A DNA stretch of 21,616 nt. It comes from Candidatus Gastranaerophilales bacterium. Its GTDB lineage: Bacteria; Cyanobacteriota; Vampirovibrionia; Gastranaerophilales; Gastranaerophilaceae. The stretch spans positions 1 to 21,616 of the forward strand of contig JAJQHF010000277.1 of assembly GCA_021199975.1 (NCBI GenBank), written 5' to 3'. Positions 1-7,135 of the stretch are shown here, in pieces (position 1 is the stretch's first letter; every line of letters begins with the position of its first letter). Below the pieces are notes generated by a model, which was not told the origin of the DNA, made no database searches, and saw only the letters and a list, made by a program, of their open reading frames with translations. The position numbers and the translations under genes are program-made.

Positions 1-317
1 ATATAAAACTCTCTGATTATGAAATATTATGGAAATGTAATGATGAAAAATCAATTGAAACCACTAAAAAACTTTTATTAAAACTTGAGGAATATAAATC
101 GGTTATAGCTCAAGCCGCAAAAAACAGAACACCGTATTTATTAACAAAATATTTACAAGAACTTGCCGCAAGTTTTCATCAGTTTTATTCGTTTTCAAAA
201 GTTCTTGTTGATGATAAAAATTTAATGATTGCAAGGCTTGCAATAGTAAAAGCGGTTACAATAATTTTAAAATCAGCCATGACTTTAATAGCCGTTGAAG
301 CGCCTCAAAGGATGTAA
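1..317 (+). CDS. argS: Arginyl-tRNA synthetase, C-terminal end (partial)
   Basis: The 5' end lies outside the window; the reading frame (codons beginning at position 3) is open from the left edge to TAA at 315-317. About 104 residues are visible. They match the helical DALR anticodon-binding domain that closes class I arginyl-tRNA synthetases: a segment reading RTPYLLTKYLQELAASFHQF, then a helix-rich stretch, ending with the near-invariant tail APQRM (usually APERM). The enzyme charges tRNA-Arg in the cytoplasm; this part contacts the anticodon, and the catalytic HIGH/KMSKS parts are not in view. The next gene, accD, starts 102 bp downstream behind a possible promoter, so argS may be a separate unit or the head of the same transcript. 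Identification rests on C-terminal pattern recognition. Confidence 0.85.
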   Translation, partial: IKLSDYEILWKCNDEKSIETTKKLLLKLEEYKSVIAQAAKNRTPYLLTKYLQELAASFHQFYSFSKVLVDDKNLMIARLAIVKAVTIILKSAMTLIAVEAPQRM

Positions 318-339
318 AAAATCATAAACACTTGCAGGG

Positions 340-369
340 TTTACCTTATTATAATATTTGTTGTATAAT
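340..369 (+). promoter_or_regulatory. Possible promoter for accD
   Basis: A perfect -10 hexamer TATAAT (364-369) is preceded, with an 18-nt spacer, by TTTACC (340-345), a weak -35. Transcription would start near 376 and give a leader of about 44 nt before accD. The -35 is poor and the region is AT-rich, so this is only a candidate. Confidence 0.3.
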
Positions 370-419
370 TGTTGAAGTATTGTGCAAACACATAGAAAGA
401 TTAGCGGAGGAAGTCTTTT

Positions 420-1289
420 ATGACTGTAAAGGATTGGTTTGAACAAAGAAAAGAAATGCAAATAGCAAGAAGGGATAAAGAAACTCAAATTGACGACAGT
501 ATCGGCAAGCTTTGGGTTAAATGCTACAGTTGCAATTCCCAGTTGTTAAGAAAAGAAGTTGAAGAAAATTTAGAAGTTTGTCCTAAATGCGGTTATCATT
601 TTAGAATAAATGCAAGAACCCGTATTAATCAGCTTTTTGACGAAGGCTCTTTTGAGGAATTGTTCGGAAACATAACTACTGCTGATCCTTTGGAATTTAC
701 GGATACTGAAAGTTATAAAAAAAGAATTGCGCTTGCAAAAGCAAAAACAAATATGAACGAAGCCGTGGTTTCCGGTGTAGGAAAGATAGACGGGAACCTT
801 GTTTCTGCGGCGGTTATGGATTTTGAGTTTATGGGCGGTTCAATGGGCAGTGTTGTCGGAGAAAAAGTTACTTTGGCAATGGAAGAAGCTTTAAAAAGAA
901 AAATCCCGATGATTGCAGTTACAGCCTCAGGCGGAGCAAGAATGCAGGAAAGTATTTTAAGCCTTATGCAAATGGCAAAAACTTCTTGTGCCGTTGCTAA
1001 ATTAAATGAAGCGGGCTTATTATATATTACCGTATTGACTGAACCTACTTTCGGCGGTGTTACTGCCAGCTTTGCGACTTTAGGCGATATAATTATTGCC
1101 GAACAAGACGCACGAATAGGTTTTGCAGGCAGAAGAGTTATAGAGCAGACTATCAGACAAAGTCTTCCTGCTGATTTTCAAACCGCAAATTATTTAATGA
1201 AATACGGTCAAATTGATATAATTTCATCAAGAGCCGGCTTGAAATCAACAATTGCTAAGCTGATAAAGCTGCATACCAAGCAGGAGTAA
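420..1289 (+). CDS. accD: Acetyl-CoA carboxylase carboxyltransferase subunit beta
   Basis: AccD pairs with AccA to form the carboxyltransferase of acetyl-CoA carboxylase, moving the carboxyl group from biotin-BCCP to acetyl-CoA to make malonyl-CoA, the committed step of fatty acid synthesis. The 289-aa protein has the N-terminal zinc ribbon typical of bacterial AccD (C35-x2-C38 ... C54-x2-C57), followed by the crotonase-like carboxyltransferase core with VSGVGKIDG, the glycine-rich MGGSMGSVVGEK segment and ASGGARMQES. Length is normal for the family. ATG at 420 is preceded at good spacing by GGAGG (406-410), which fixes the start. accA follows after 2 bp, so the two subunits are almost certainly co-transcribed and made in balance, which is not universal (in many bacteria accA and accD are unlinked). 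No biotin carboxylase or BCCP gene is seen in this window. Confidence 0.97.
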   Translation: MTVKDWFEQRKEMQIARRDKETQIDDSIGKLWVKCYSCNSQLLRKEVEENLEVCPKCGYHFRINARTRINQLFDEGSFEELFGNITTADPLEFTDTESYKKRIALAKAKTNMNEAVVSGVGKIDGNLVSAAVMDFEFMGGSMGSVVGEKVTLAMEEALKRKIPMIAVTASGGARMQESILSLMQMAKTSCAVAKLNEAGLLYITVLTEPTFGGVTASFATLGDIIIAEQDARIGFAGRRVIEQTIRQSLPADFQTANYLMKYGQIDIISSRAGLKSTIAKLIKLHTKQE

Positions 1290-1291
1290 TT

Positions 1292-2242
1292 ATGACAATT
1301 TTAGAATTTGAAAAACCGCTGTATGAAATTCAGGAAAAAATACAAGAACTAAAAGAGATAAGTGAGTCATCAGGTATGGATGTATCAAATCAAATAGAAA
1401 ATTTTGAAAAACAAGCATTAGAATATAAAAAAGAATTATATTCTAATTTAACACCGTCACAGCGCATCCAAATTGCAAGACACGCAGACCGTCCAAACTT
1501 TTTGGATTACGTTAATTTGATAACAACAGATTTTATAGAATTACACGGCGACAGAGAAGGAACCGATGACAGAGCAATAATAGGCGGGATTGCAAAAATA
1601 GATAATCAGCCGGTTGTTATAATCGGTACACAAAAAGGCAAGACTACAAAAGAAAATTTGATATATAATTTCGGAATGCCCCAGCCTCAAGGTTACAGAA
1701 AGGCATTGAGATTGTTTTATCATGCTGATAAATTTAATCTTCCGATAGTAACTCTGATTGATACTCCGGGAGCATATCCGGGAATGAAGGCGGAAGAAAC
1801 CGCACAAGGAACGGCTATAGCTGTAAATCTTAAAGAAATGGCAAAGCTTAAAGTACCTATTATAGCGGTAATTACGGGTGAAGGCTGCTCGGGCGGCGCT
1901 TTAGGGTTAGCTGTTGCCAATAAAGTATATATGCTTGAACATTCATATTATACTGTTATTTCTCCTGAAGGGTGCGCTTCTATATTATGGAGAGATGCTT
2001 CTAAAGCAGGAGAAGCGGCAAAAGCTCTTAAAATTACAAGCGAAGATTTACTTAAACTTGAAATTATAGACGGCATTATAAAGGAGCCTTTGGGCGGCGC
2101 TCACTGTAATTATGAAGAAATCGGCAGAAATCTTAAAGAAACAATTGTCAGGTCAATTAATGAGCTTAAGAAAACAGAACCTCAAAAATTGAAAGAGGAC
2201 AGGTATAGTAAATTCAGAAGAATGGGTGTATTTTGTCAGTAA
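1292..2242 (+). CDS. accA: Acetyl-CoA carboxylase carboxyltransferase subunit alpha
   Basis: The alpha partner of AccD in the heterotetrameric carboxyltransferase of fatty acid synthesis. The 316-aa length is typical. The N-terminal part is the helical leader of AccA (FEKPLYEIQEKIQEL), followed by PSQRIQIARHADRPNFLDYV, HGDREGTDDRAIIGGIA, the FGMPQPQGYRKALRL segment, and the strongly conserved core TLIDTPGAYPGMKAEETAQG and GEGCSGGALGLAVANKVYMLEHSYYTVISPEGCASILWRD. ATG at 1292 has GGAG (1283-1286) that overlaps the end of accD, so translation is likely coupled to accD. The end of the gene overlaps the start of prmA by 10 bp. Recognition is secure from the conserved blocks. Confidence 0.97.
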   Translation: MTILEFEKPLYEIQEKIQELKEISESSGMDVSNQIENFEKQALEYKKELYSNLTPSQRIQIARHADRPNFLDYVNLITTDFIELHGDREGTDDRAIIGGIAKIDNQPVVIIGTQKGKTTKENLIYNFGMPQPQGYRKALRLFYHADKFNLPIVTLIDTPGAYPGMKAEETAQGTAIAVNLKEMAKLKVPIIAVITGEGCSGGALGLAVANKVYMLEHSYYTVISPEGCASILWRDASKAGEAAKALKITSEDLLKLEIIDGIIKEPLGGAHCNYEEIGRNLKETIVRSINELKKTEPQKLKEDRYSKFRRMGVFCQ

Positions 2243-3156
2243 TTGATAAAACTTATTGGGAAGTATATATTGAAATAAATCCTATTTGCGCTGATGTCGT
2301 TTGTGATATTGTGCAGTCTGAGTTTGAATGTGAAGGAATTATTACAGCTGAGGAAAAATATAAAAATCTTGAGCTTGTTTCAAGTACGGATAATATAATA
2401 AAAGCATATATTTCTGCTGATGTATTGGATTTTGATAAAGTAAAAAGTTTCTTTAAAAAGAAAAGACAGGATTTAATTGATAAAAAGGTATTCATCGGCG
2501 ACATAGGCACCTGGAATGTTACTGTAAAAAAACAAGAAATAGTTGATTGGTCGCAAAAATGGAAAGAACATTGGAAGCCGTCTAAAATTTCAAACAGAAT
2601 AGTAATCTGTCCTACATGGGAAAAATATGAAACAAAAGATAATGAAATAAAGGTATATATAGACCCCGGCAATGCTTTTGGAACGGGTACGCACGCAACC
2701 ACTCAATTATGCGTTAAAGCTTGCGAAAAATATATGAAAAATGGAGCTGCAGCGGCTGATATCGGCTGCGGTTCGGGAATTTTAGCAATATGCGCTATGA
2801 AGTTAGGCGCTAAGCTTGTGAATGCTGTTGATACGGATGAAACAGCGGTTGAAACGGCAAAAATAAATGCAGCCGTTAATAATGAGTTATCAATATCTTT
2901 TAAAACTGCATCGTCAGAAGTTTTACAGGATAATAAATATGATTTTGTATTTGCCAATATTCTGCATAATATTTTAGCTGACATCATGCCTGATTTAAAA
3001 CGAATAATGAAAAAAGGCGCAAAAATTGTTTTAAGCGGTATATTAGAAGGAAAAGAAGAAGTAGTTTTAAAAGCAATTGAAAAAAATAATTTGAAAATTA
3101 TTGAAGAAATGAAGCAAAAAGAGTGGACGGCATTTGTTGTTCAAAAGGAGGATTAA
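2233..3156 (+). CDS. prmA: Ribosomal protein L11 methyltransferase
   Basis: PrmA is an S-adenosylmethionine-dependent enzyme that trimethylates amino groups of ribosomal protein L11. The 307-aa protein has an N-terminal ferredoxin-like L11-recognition domain (about 1-100), a linker with WSQKWKEHWKP (106-116), the family signature IDPGNAFGTGTHATT (143-157), and a Rossmann SAM-binding domain with DIGCGSGIL (176-184), the acidic end of strand 2 VDTDE (199-203) and ANILHN (241-246), the post-motif II characteristic of the family. The best start is TTG at 2233, which lies inside the last codons of accA (10-bp overlap); no in-frame ATG is close and the Shine-Dalgarno (GGGTG, 2224-2228) is weak, suggesting translational coupling to accA. 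The stop codon overlaps the kdsB start by one base. The enzyme is usually non-essential. Confidence 0.93.
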   Translation: MSVIDKTYWEVYIEINPICADVVCDIVQSEFECEGIITAEEKYKNLELVSSTDNIIKAYISADVLDFDKVKSFFKKKRQDLIDKKVFIGDIGTWNVTVKKQEIVDWSQKWKEHWKPSKISNRIVICPTWEKYETKDNEIKVYIDPGNAFGTGTHATTQLCVKACEKYMKNGAAAADIGCGSGILAICAMKLGAKLVNAVDTDETAVETAKINAAVNNELSISFKTASSEVLQDNKYDFVFANILHNILADIMPDLKRIMKKGAKIVLSGILEGKEEVVLKAIEKNNLKIIEEMKQKEWTAFVVQKED

Positions 3157-3887
3157 TGTCAAAGACGGCAATAATAATACCAGCCAGATATAATTCAAAA
3201 AGATTGCAGGGAAAACCTTTAATAAAAGTATGCGATAAACCGATTATTCAGTGGGTTTGGGAACGAGCAGCACAGGTAAAATCAGCAGATACGGTTATTA
3301 TTGCGACTGACAATCAAGAAATATTTGATTGTGCAAAATCTTTTGGCGCAAATGTTGAAATGACCTCTGAAAATCATAAATGCGGAAGTGACAGAATTGC
3401 GGAAACGGCACAAAAATATCCTGAAATTTCATATATTATTAATCTGCAAGGGGATGAACCCATGATTAATACAAACTGCGTTGAAGAAGTTATTAATCTA
3501 ATAAAAAATAACAACGATGCTGATATTTCGACATTGCTTGCCGAAATAAAAGAAGATGAAGATATAGATGACCCTAATATGGTAAAATGTGTAAAAGATA
3601 TAAACGGTTTTGCAATGTATTTTTCACGCTCTAAAATCCCGTATGAAAGGAATAAAGGTATTGCAAAATTTTACAAGCATATCGGAATATATGGTTATAA
3701 ACGGGAAGCCTTATTTAGGATGACAAAATTGCAGCAGCCTGAAATAGAACAGGCTGAAAGCCTAGAGCAGTTAAGAGCTTTATATAACGGTATGAAAATT
3801 ATAACATCTGTTGTAGAATATAATTCTATAGGTATTGATACAATAGAAGATTTAAATATGTTTAGAAAATTAGCGGAAAAAAGGTAA
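3156..3887 (+). CDS. kdsB: 3-deoxy-manno-octulosonate cytidylyltransferase (CMP-Kdo synthetase)
   Basis: KdsB activates Kdo with CTP to give CMP-Kdo, the donor for the inner core of lipopolysaccharide; its presence points to an outer membrane with Kdo-containing glycolipid. The frame is open from 3123, but the start is set at ATG 3156 (243 aa) because AAAAGGAGG (3143-3151) lies directly upstream and the protein then begins MSKTAIIIPARYNSKRLQGKPL, the family's nucleotide-binding N terminus. Other signatures: ATDN (50-53), CGSDR (76-80; the usual form is SGTDR), NLQGDEPMI (96-104, with the Mg-binding Asp100), FSRSKIPYER and the C-terminal IGIDTIEDL. The start overlaps the prmA stop by one base. 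The cytidylyltransferase fold is certain; the Kdo specificity follows from family motifs. Confidence 0.92.
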   Translation: MSKTAIIIPARYNSKRLQGKPLIKVCDKPIIQWVWERAAQVKSADTVIIATDNQEIFDCAKSFGANVEMTSENHKCGSDRIAETAQKYPEISYIINLQGDEPMINTNCVEEVINLIKNNNDADISTLLAEIKEDEDIDDPNMVKCVKDINGFAMYFSRSKIPYERNKGIAKFYKHIGIYGYKREALFRMTKLQQPEIEQAESLEQLRALYNGMKIITSVVEYNSIGIDTIEDLNMFRKLAEKR

Positions 3888-3888
3888 A

Positions 3889-4557
3889 ATGGAAGAGAAA
3901 GAAAAAGAGGCGGGAATTCTTCTGCAGCATGAAAGAAATATGCTTTTAGTAATTATATTTACTATAATAGCTATGATTGGAGAAATTGCATTCGGTTATA
4001 TAACAAAATCCATGTCACTTCTTGCGGAAGGTTTTCATATGAGCGTGCATGTACTGACATTGGGATTAACTTATGTGGCATATATTCTTGCAAGAAAATT
4101 AAAAAATTCAACAATGTTTATAAATGGAACAAGTAAAATAGGTGTACTTGCAGGATATACCAGCTCATTGTTTTTATTTGTGACAGGTATAGGCATAATG
4201 CTGGAGTCGGCAATGAGATTTATTCATCCTGAAGAAATACAATTCACTGAAGCTATATATGCCTCAATATTTGCACTTATAATAAATTATATATGTATAG
4301 CAGTAATGGAAAATAAATTTCATCTTCACCACAGCGAAGAAAACGAAAGTGAAGATTACAACTATAAAGCCGCATATTATCACATACTATCAGATGTTTT
4401 AATGTCTGTTTTGACAATAATTGCATTGGTTGTAGGTAAGCATTACAATTGTATACATTTGGATGCTCTTGCAGGAATATTTGGTGCGGTATTGATAATT
4501 GTTTGGGCGGGAAAACTGCTGAAAAATACCGTTAAAATATTAATAGATATGAAATAA
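3889..4557 (+). CDS. Cation diffusion facilitator, DmeF-like (Co/Ni efflux type), short form
   Basis: A 222-aa integral membrane protein of the cation diffusion facilitator (CDF) family, which exports divalent metal ions in exchange for protons. About six membrane segments are visible. The two metal-site motifs are HMSVH (H50...H54) in helix 2, within SMSLLAEGFHMSVHVLTLGL, and HILSD (H165...D169) in helix 5. Classical zinc transporters carry HxxxD at both places; His instead of Asp in helix 2, together with GTSKIGVLAGY, resembles the DmeF-type cobalt/nickel branch as I know it. A short His-containing loop (HLHH, 145-148) lies between helices 4 and 5. The protein ends just after helix 6, without the C-terminal cytoplasmic dimerisation domain of many CDFs. 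It starts 1 bp after kdsB behind AAAGG, so it is the last gene of the accD-kdsB run. Substrate is inferred, not shown. Confidence 0.8.
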   Translation: MEEKEKEAGILLQHERNMLLVIIFTIIAMIGEIAFGYITKSMSLLAEGFHMSVHVLTLGLTYVAYILARKLKNSTMFINGTSKIGVLAGYTSSLFLFVTGIGIMLESAMRFIHPEEIQFTEAIYASIFALIINYICIAVMENKFHLHHSEENESEDYNYKAAYYHILSDVLMSVLTIIALVVGKHYNCIHLDALAGIFGAVLIIVWAGKLLKNTVKILIDMK

Positions 4558-4818
4558 TTACATATATTGTTCTTCTTGAATAGCTATAGCGCATATTTGA
4601 GTTGACTGTATGCAGACTTTTTTTACGGGACCCAAAGTATTTTTTTCTATTAATCTTACTGCCGGAGAGTTTAATTTTAAAATTTGAGAAAGTTCCTCAT
4701 AAAATTCAAGCGGATTTTCAACATATAAAACCAACGGTGCTGTTGTTCCTTTAAGAAAAACCAACACAGATATTCTTTTTTTTAATTGATGATTATTTTG
4801 CGAAAATGGCTGCGGCAT
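4558..4818 (-). CDS. Conserved-looking small protein of unknown function (86 aa)
   Basis: I do not recognise this protein. It is 86 aa, has no signal peptide or clear membrane segment, and reads as a small mixed alpha/beta domain: hydrophobic strands RISVLVFL and PLVLYVE, a helix EFYEELSQILKL, then further strands AVRLIEK, KKVCIQ and ICAIAIQEE. The reading frame is supported by AGAGGA at proper spacing upstream of ATG (4816-4818) and by a good promoter further upstream. Its stop codon (complement of 4558-4560) touches the stop codon of the convergent CDF gene (4555-4557) with no gap, so neither gene has room for its own terminator between them. A cytoplasmic role is likely; nothing in the neighbourhood suggests a specific function. 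Confidence 0.75.
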   Translation of the reverse strand: MPQPFSQNNHQLKKRISVLVFLKGTTAPLVLYVENPLEFYEELSQILKLNSPAVRLIEKNTLGPVKKVCIQSTQICAIAIQEEQYM

Positions 4819-4846
4819 ATAGTCCTCTCTACAGTGTACCTAATTT

Positions 4847-4875
4847 ATAGTAATAAATACAGAAAAAAAGGTCAA
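4847..4875 (-). promoter_or_regulatory. Promoter for the 86-aa gene, overlapping the upstream terminator
   Basis: On the minus strand TTGACC (complement of 4870-4875) and TACTAT (complement of 4847-4852) are separated by exactly 17 nt. The -35 lies inside the 3' arm of the terminator hairpin at 4865-4907, which ends the gene upstream. A start near 4840 gives a leader of roughly 20 nt with the Shine-Dalgarno in place. Confidence 0.5.
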
Positions 4876-4907
4876 TAACAATAAGAAAAATCATCATTGA
4901 CCTTTTT
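4863..4907 (-). terminator. Rho-independent terminator, probably bidirectional
   Basis: Arms 4865-4876 (AAAAAGGTCAAT) and 4896-4907 (ATTGACCTTTTT) form a 12-bp perfect stem with a 19-nt loop. Read on the minus strand, downstream of the 77-aa gene, it continues into a run of seven T (complement of 4863-4869). On the plus strand it ends in five T and may also stop read-through from the accD-CDF operon, which has no other terminator in sight. Confidence 0.75.
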
Positions 4908-4923
4908 ACCGCTTCATTGTTCA

Positions 4924-5157
4924 TTAAACTTCAAAACTGCATTCTAACTCATCATAATCTTTAATAGTAACAGACATCATTCTTTTCATAACAATTATAA
5001 GATTTTCAATATCTCTGTTTGAAATGTTATATGTATCATCAACTCCAAGTTCAAGAAAATTAATTAAAGTAGCAATCAGAGTTAAATTAATGCCTACGGA
5101 TTCTAATTTTTCTGATATATTTGTGTTTTCCGCATCTTTGTTGTTATCTTTTTTCAT
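4924..5157 (-). CDS. Small acidic protein of unknown function (77 aa)
   Basis: Not recognised. The 77-aa protein has a charged, probably disordered N terminus (MKKDNNKDAENTNISEK), then predicted helices: SVGINLTLIATLINFLELG (about residues 21-39) and NRDIENLIIVMKRMMSVTIKDYDEL. The first helix is hydrophobic but amphipathic enough to be part of a helical bundle rather than a membrane segment. The start is backed by AAAGGTG about 6 nt upstream of ATG (5155-5157) and by a very good promoter. A terminator follows. Codon use resembles the neighbours. It is a free-standing, single-gene transcription unit between the accD-CDF run and dapB. Confidence 0.72.
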   Translation of the reverse strand: MKKDNNKDAENTNISEKLESVGINLTLIATLINFLELGVDDTYNISNRDIENLIIVMKRMMSVTIKDYDELECSFEV

Positions 5158-5185
5158 AATTCACCTTTCTATAAAATTTTATATT

Positions 5186-5214
5186 ATCATAACATATTTT
5201 CCTATATTATACAA
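5186..5214 (-). promoter_or_regulatory. Promoter for the 77-aa gene
   Basis: On the minus strand TTGTAT (complement of 5209-5214), a 17-nt spacer, then TATGAT (complement of 5186-5191) preceded by TGT, an extended -10. It lies about 30 bp upstream of the 77-aa start codon. No comparably good promoter for dapB is seen on the other strand between 5215 and 5307. Confidence 0.6.
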
Positions 5215-5307
5215 CCGGTTAATTTTATAAATAATTGTTAACAAATACTTCTTTGAAAAGATTTAGGAAATAACATGAAAAAAGAGTTAGTTTTATAAGG
5301 AAATAAA

Positions 5308-6102
5308 ATGATAAAAGCAGGTGTAATAGGTGCGCTCGGAAAAATGGGCAAAGAAATTGTAAAGGCTATATTAAACGATGAGAAAACAACTCTTGTCATG
5401 GCTGTAGATATAAAAGGGGGAGGAATTGACATCGGACTTGCCGCAAATGGCAAAGAATGCGGAGTTTATGTAGAAACGGATATTGAAAAGGCTATAAAAG
5501 ATAAACATCCGGATGTGGTTATTGATTTTACACAGCCCGCAGGAATATATGAACACGTACTTACATACATTAATAATAATGTAAAATCCGTCATCGGAAC
5601 AACCGGTTTAAATGATGAACAAATAAAAATTTTAAAGGAAAAAGCAGAAAAAAATAATACGGCATGCCTGATAGCGCCAAACTTTTCAACAGGTGCGGTT
5701 TTATTAATGATGTTTGCAAAACAGGCGGCAAAATATTTTAATAATGCGGAAATCATTGAACTTCATCATAATCAAAAAAAAGATGCACCTTCGGGTACTG
5801 CAATAAAAACAGCTCAATTAATGTCAGAGGAAAACAGTAATTTTACTTTGGGAAATTGTGCTGAAACAGAACTAATTAAAGGTGCAAGAGGCGCTGAAGC
5901 AAATGCGAACATACATATCCACTCAGTGAGAATGCCCGGATATATTGCATCAGAAGAAGTTATATTCGGTTCATCAGGTCAGATATTAAAATTAGCTCAT
6001 CATACAATGGAACGTTCCTGTTATATGGCAGGTATTCTTTTAGCAGTAAAATATGTTTATGATAATAATTCATTCATTTATGGGTTAGATAATATTATGT
6101 AA
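5308..6102 (+). CDS. dapB: 4-hydroxy-tetrahydrodipicolinate reductase
   Basis: DapB reduces 4-hydroxy-tetrahydrodipicolinate with NAD(P)H in the diaminopimelate/lysine pathway, feeding peptidoglycan cross-linking and protein synthesis. The 264-aa protein has the N-terminal Rossmann motif GALGKMG (8-14), VIDFTQPAG (71-79), the nucleotide-contacting GTTG (97-100), APNFSTG (123-129), the catalytic HHNQKKDAPSGTA segment (153-165) with His153/His154 and the lysine before DAPSGT, then GARGAE and the HSVRMPGYIASEEVIFGSSGQ block. ATG at 5308 follows AAGGAAA (5297-5303). It is monocistronic here: the preceding genes are on the opposite strand and tpiA converges from the right. dapA and other lysine genes are not in the window. 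Confidence 0.97.
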   Translation: MIKAGVIGALGKMGKEIVKAILNDEKTTLVMAVDIKGGGIDIGLAANGKECGVYVETDIEKAIKDKHPDVVIDFTQPAGIYEHVLTYINNNVKSVIGTTGLNDEQIKILKEKAEKNNTACLIAPNFSTGAVLLMMFAKQAAKYFNNAEIIELHHNQKKDAPSGTAIKTAQLMSEENSNFTLGNCAETELIKGARGAEANANIHIHSVRMPGYIASEEVIFGSSGQILKLAHHTMERSCYMAGILLAVKYVYDNNSFIYGLDNIM

Positions 6103-6137
6103 GAACGGATGATGGGGAAGAAAAAAATAGGAAGAGG

Positions 6138-6223
6138 AGAATAATAGAATAAATAGTTTAAAGGGGCGGTGTTTTTTACTACGTAAAAACAATGCCCCTT
6201 TAAACTATTTATTCTATTATTCT
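6138..6223. repeat. Long perfect inverted repeat between dapB and tpiA
   Basis: Arms 6138-6167 and 6194-6223 are 30-bp perfect reverse complements, each containing AAAGGGGC or GCCCCTTT at the inner end. The inner part (6170-6179 against 6183-6191) adds a further imperfect stem of about 9 bp around a very small loop. The whole 86 bp would fold into one rod-like hairpin. It sits between two convergent genes and could act as a bidirectional terminator, but no long T-run follows on either strand and the stem is far longer than needed. A small palindromic repeat element (MITE- or REP-like) is the alternative; no target-site duplication is evident. Confidence 0.85.
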
Positions 6224-6246
6224 TTAATTTACTTACTATTTTATAA

Positions 6247-7038
6247 TTAAACGCAGCTGTTGCAAATTGCACCTTTAACAATTTGAGCAAAGCTGTCAGC
6301 AGTTAAACTTGCGCCGCCTACTAAAGCTCCGTCTATGTCAGATTGAGCCATTTGCTCTTTTATTGTTGCTGGTTTTACGCTTCCACCATATAAAATTCTG
6401 ATAGAATTTGCTGTATCTGTATCATATAAACCTTTAACAACATTTCTAATCATTGCAATTACTCTGTTTGCTTCAACTGAATCACAAGTTTTACCTGTTC
6501 CGATAGCCCAAATCGGTTCATAAGCTATGATTGATTTTGAAACTTCTTCTTTTGTTAAATCTCTTAAAGCTTTTGTTATTTGAGAAGCAATGTGATAATC
6601 CGTAATGCCTGCTTCTCTTTGTTCTAATGATTCGCCGCAGCATATAATAGGAACTAAGCCGTTATTAAGAATAGATTTAGCTTTTTTATTTACCATTTCA
6701 TCAGTTTCACCAAAATATTGTCTTCTTTCAGAGTGACCAATGATGATATATTCACATCCTGTATCTTTTAACATTTCAACAGAGCATTCTCCCGTAAATG
6801 CACCTTTTGTTTCATAATAACAGTTTTGTGCGGCTAATCTTACTTTACCGCAGCCGCAGTCTTTTAATGCTTTATTTGCCGCATATAATGAAGTAAATGT
6901 CGGAGCTATAATAACTTCGGGGAGCAAAGCTTTATCTTCGCTTTTTAACTCCTGCATAATTCCGTTTGTTAAATCAATTGCTTCCTGCTGTAAATTGTGC
7001 ATTTTCCAGTTTCCGGCAATAACAGGTTTTCTAGACAT
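6247..7038 (-). CDS. tpiA: Triosephosphate isomerase
   Basis: Interconverts dihydroxyacetone phosphate and glyceraldehyde 3-phosphate in glycolysis and gluconeogenesis. The 263-aa TIM barrel shows AGNWKMH (8-14; Asn10 and Lys12 of the active site), IIGHSERRQYFGE (99-111; electrophilic His102), AYEPIWAIGTGKT (172-184; catalytic Glu174 and the flexible phosphate loop), LYGGSVKP (216-223) and GALVGGASL (237-245). The length is slightly above the usual 250, owing to a short Cys-containing tail (ICNSCV). AGAAGG lies 8-9 nt upstream of ATG (7036-7038), supporting the start. It is a single-gene unit, convergent with dapB and divergent from the trp region, with its own promoter. Confidence 0.98.
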   Translation of the reverse strand: MSRKPVIAGNWKMHNLQQEAIDLTNGIMQELKSEDKALLPEVIIAPTFTSLYAANKALKDCGCGKVRLAAQNCYYETKGAFTGECSVEMLKDTGCEYIIIGHSERRQYFGETDEMVNKKAKSILNNGLVPIICCGESLEQREAGITDYHIASQITKALRDLTKEEVSKSIIAYEPIWAIGTGKTCDSVEANRVIAMIRNVVKGLYDTDTANSIRILYGGSVKPATIKEQMAQSDIDGALVGGASLTADSFAQIVKGAICNSCV

Positions 7039-7074
7039 AATTTTACCTTCTTTCCTTTGTAAAACAACATATAA

Positions 7075-7103
7075 ATGTTATTTAAAACATAATTTTTTAT
7101 CAA
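7075..7103 (-). promoter_or_regulatory. tpiA promoter
   Basis: Minus strand: TTGATA (complement of 7098-7103), 17-nt spacer, TAACAT (complement of 7075-7080). The start site would fall about 30 nt before the tpiA start codon, leaving room for its Shine-Dalgarno. Confidence 0.6.
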
Positions 7104-7135
7104 GCGGTATATTTTAAAAAATGTAAAGAAGACAC

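Noticed and set aside
2253..2702. 149-aa minus-strand frame inside prmA
   Set aside because: It lies wholly antisense to a confidently identified gene, has no ribosome binding site, and the composition is that of a mirror frame of AT-rich coding DNA.
5275..5298. Seven-codon frame (MKKELVL) before dapB
   Set aside because: It has no clear ribosome binding site or attenuator structure after it, carries no lysine-codon run beyond two, and frames this short are common by chance. TAAGG at its end is simply the dapB Shine-Dalgarno.
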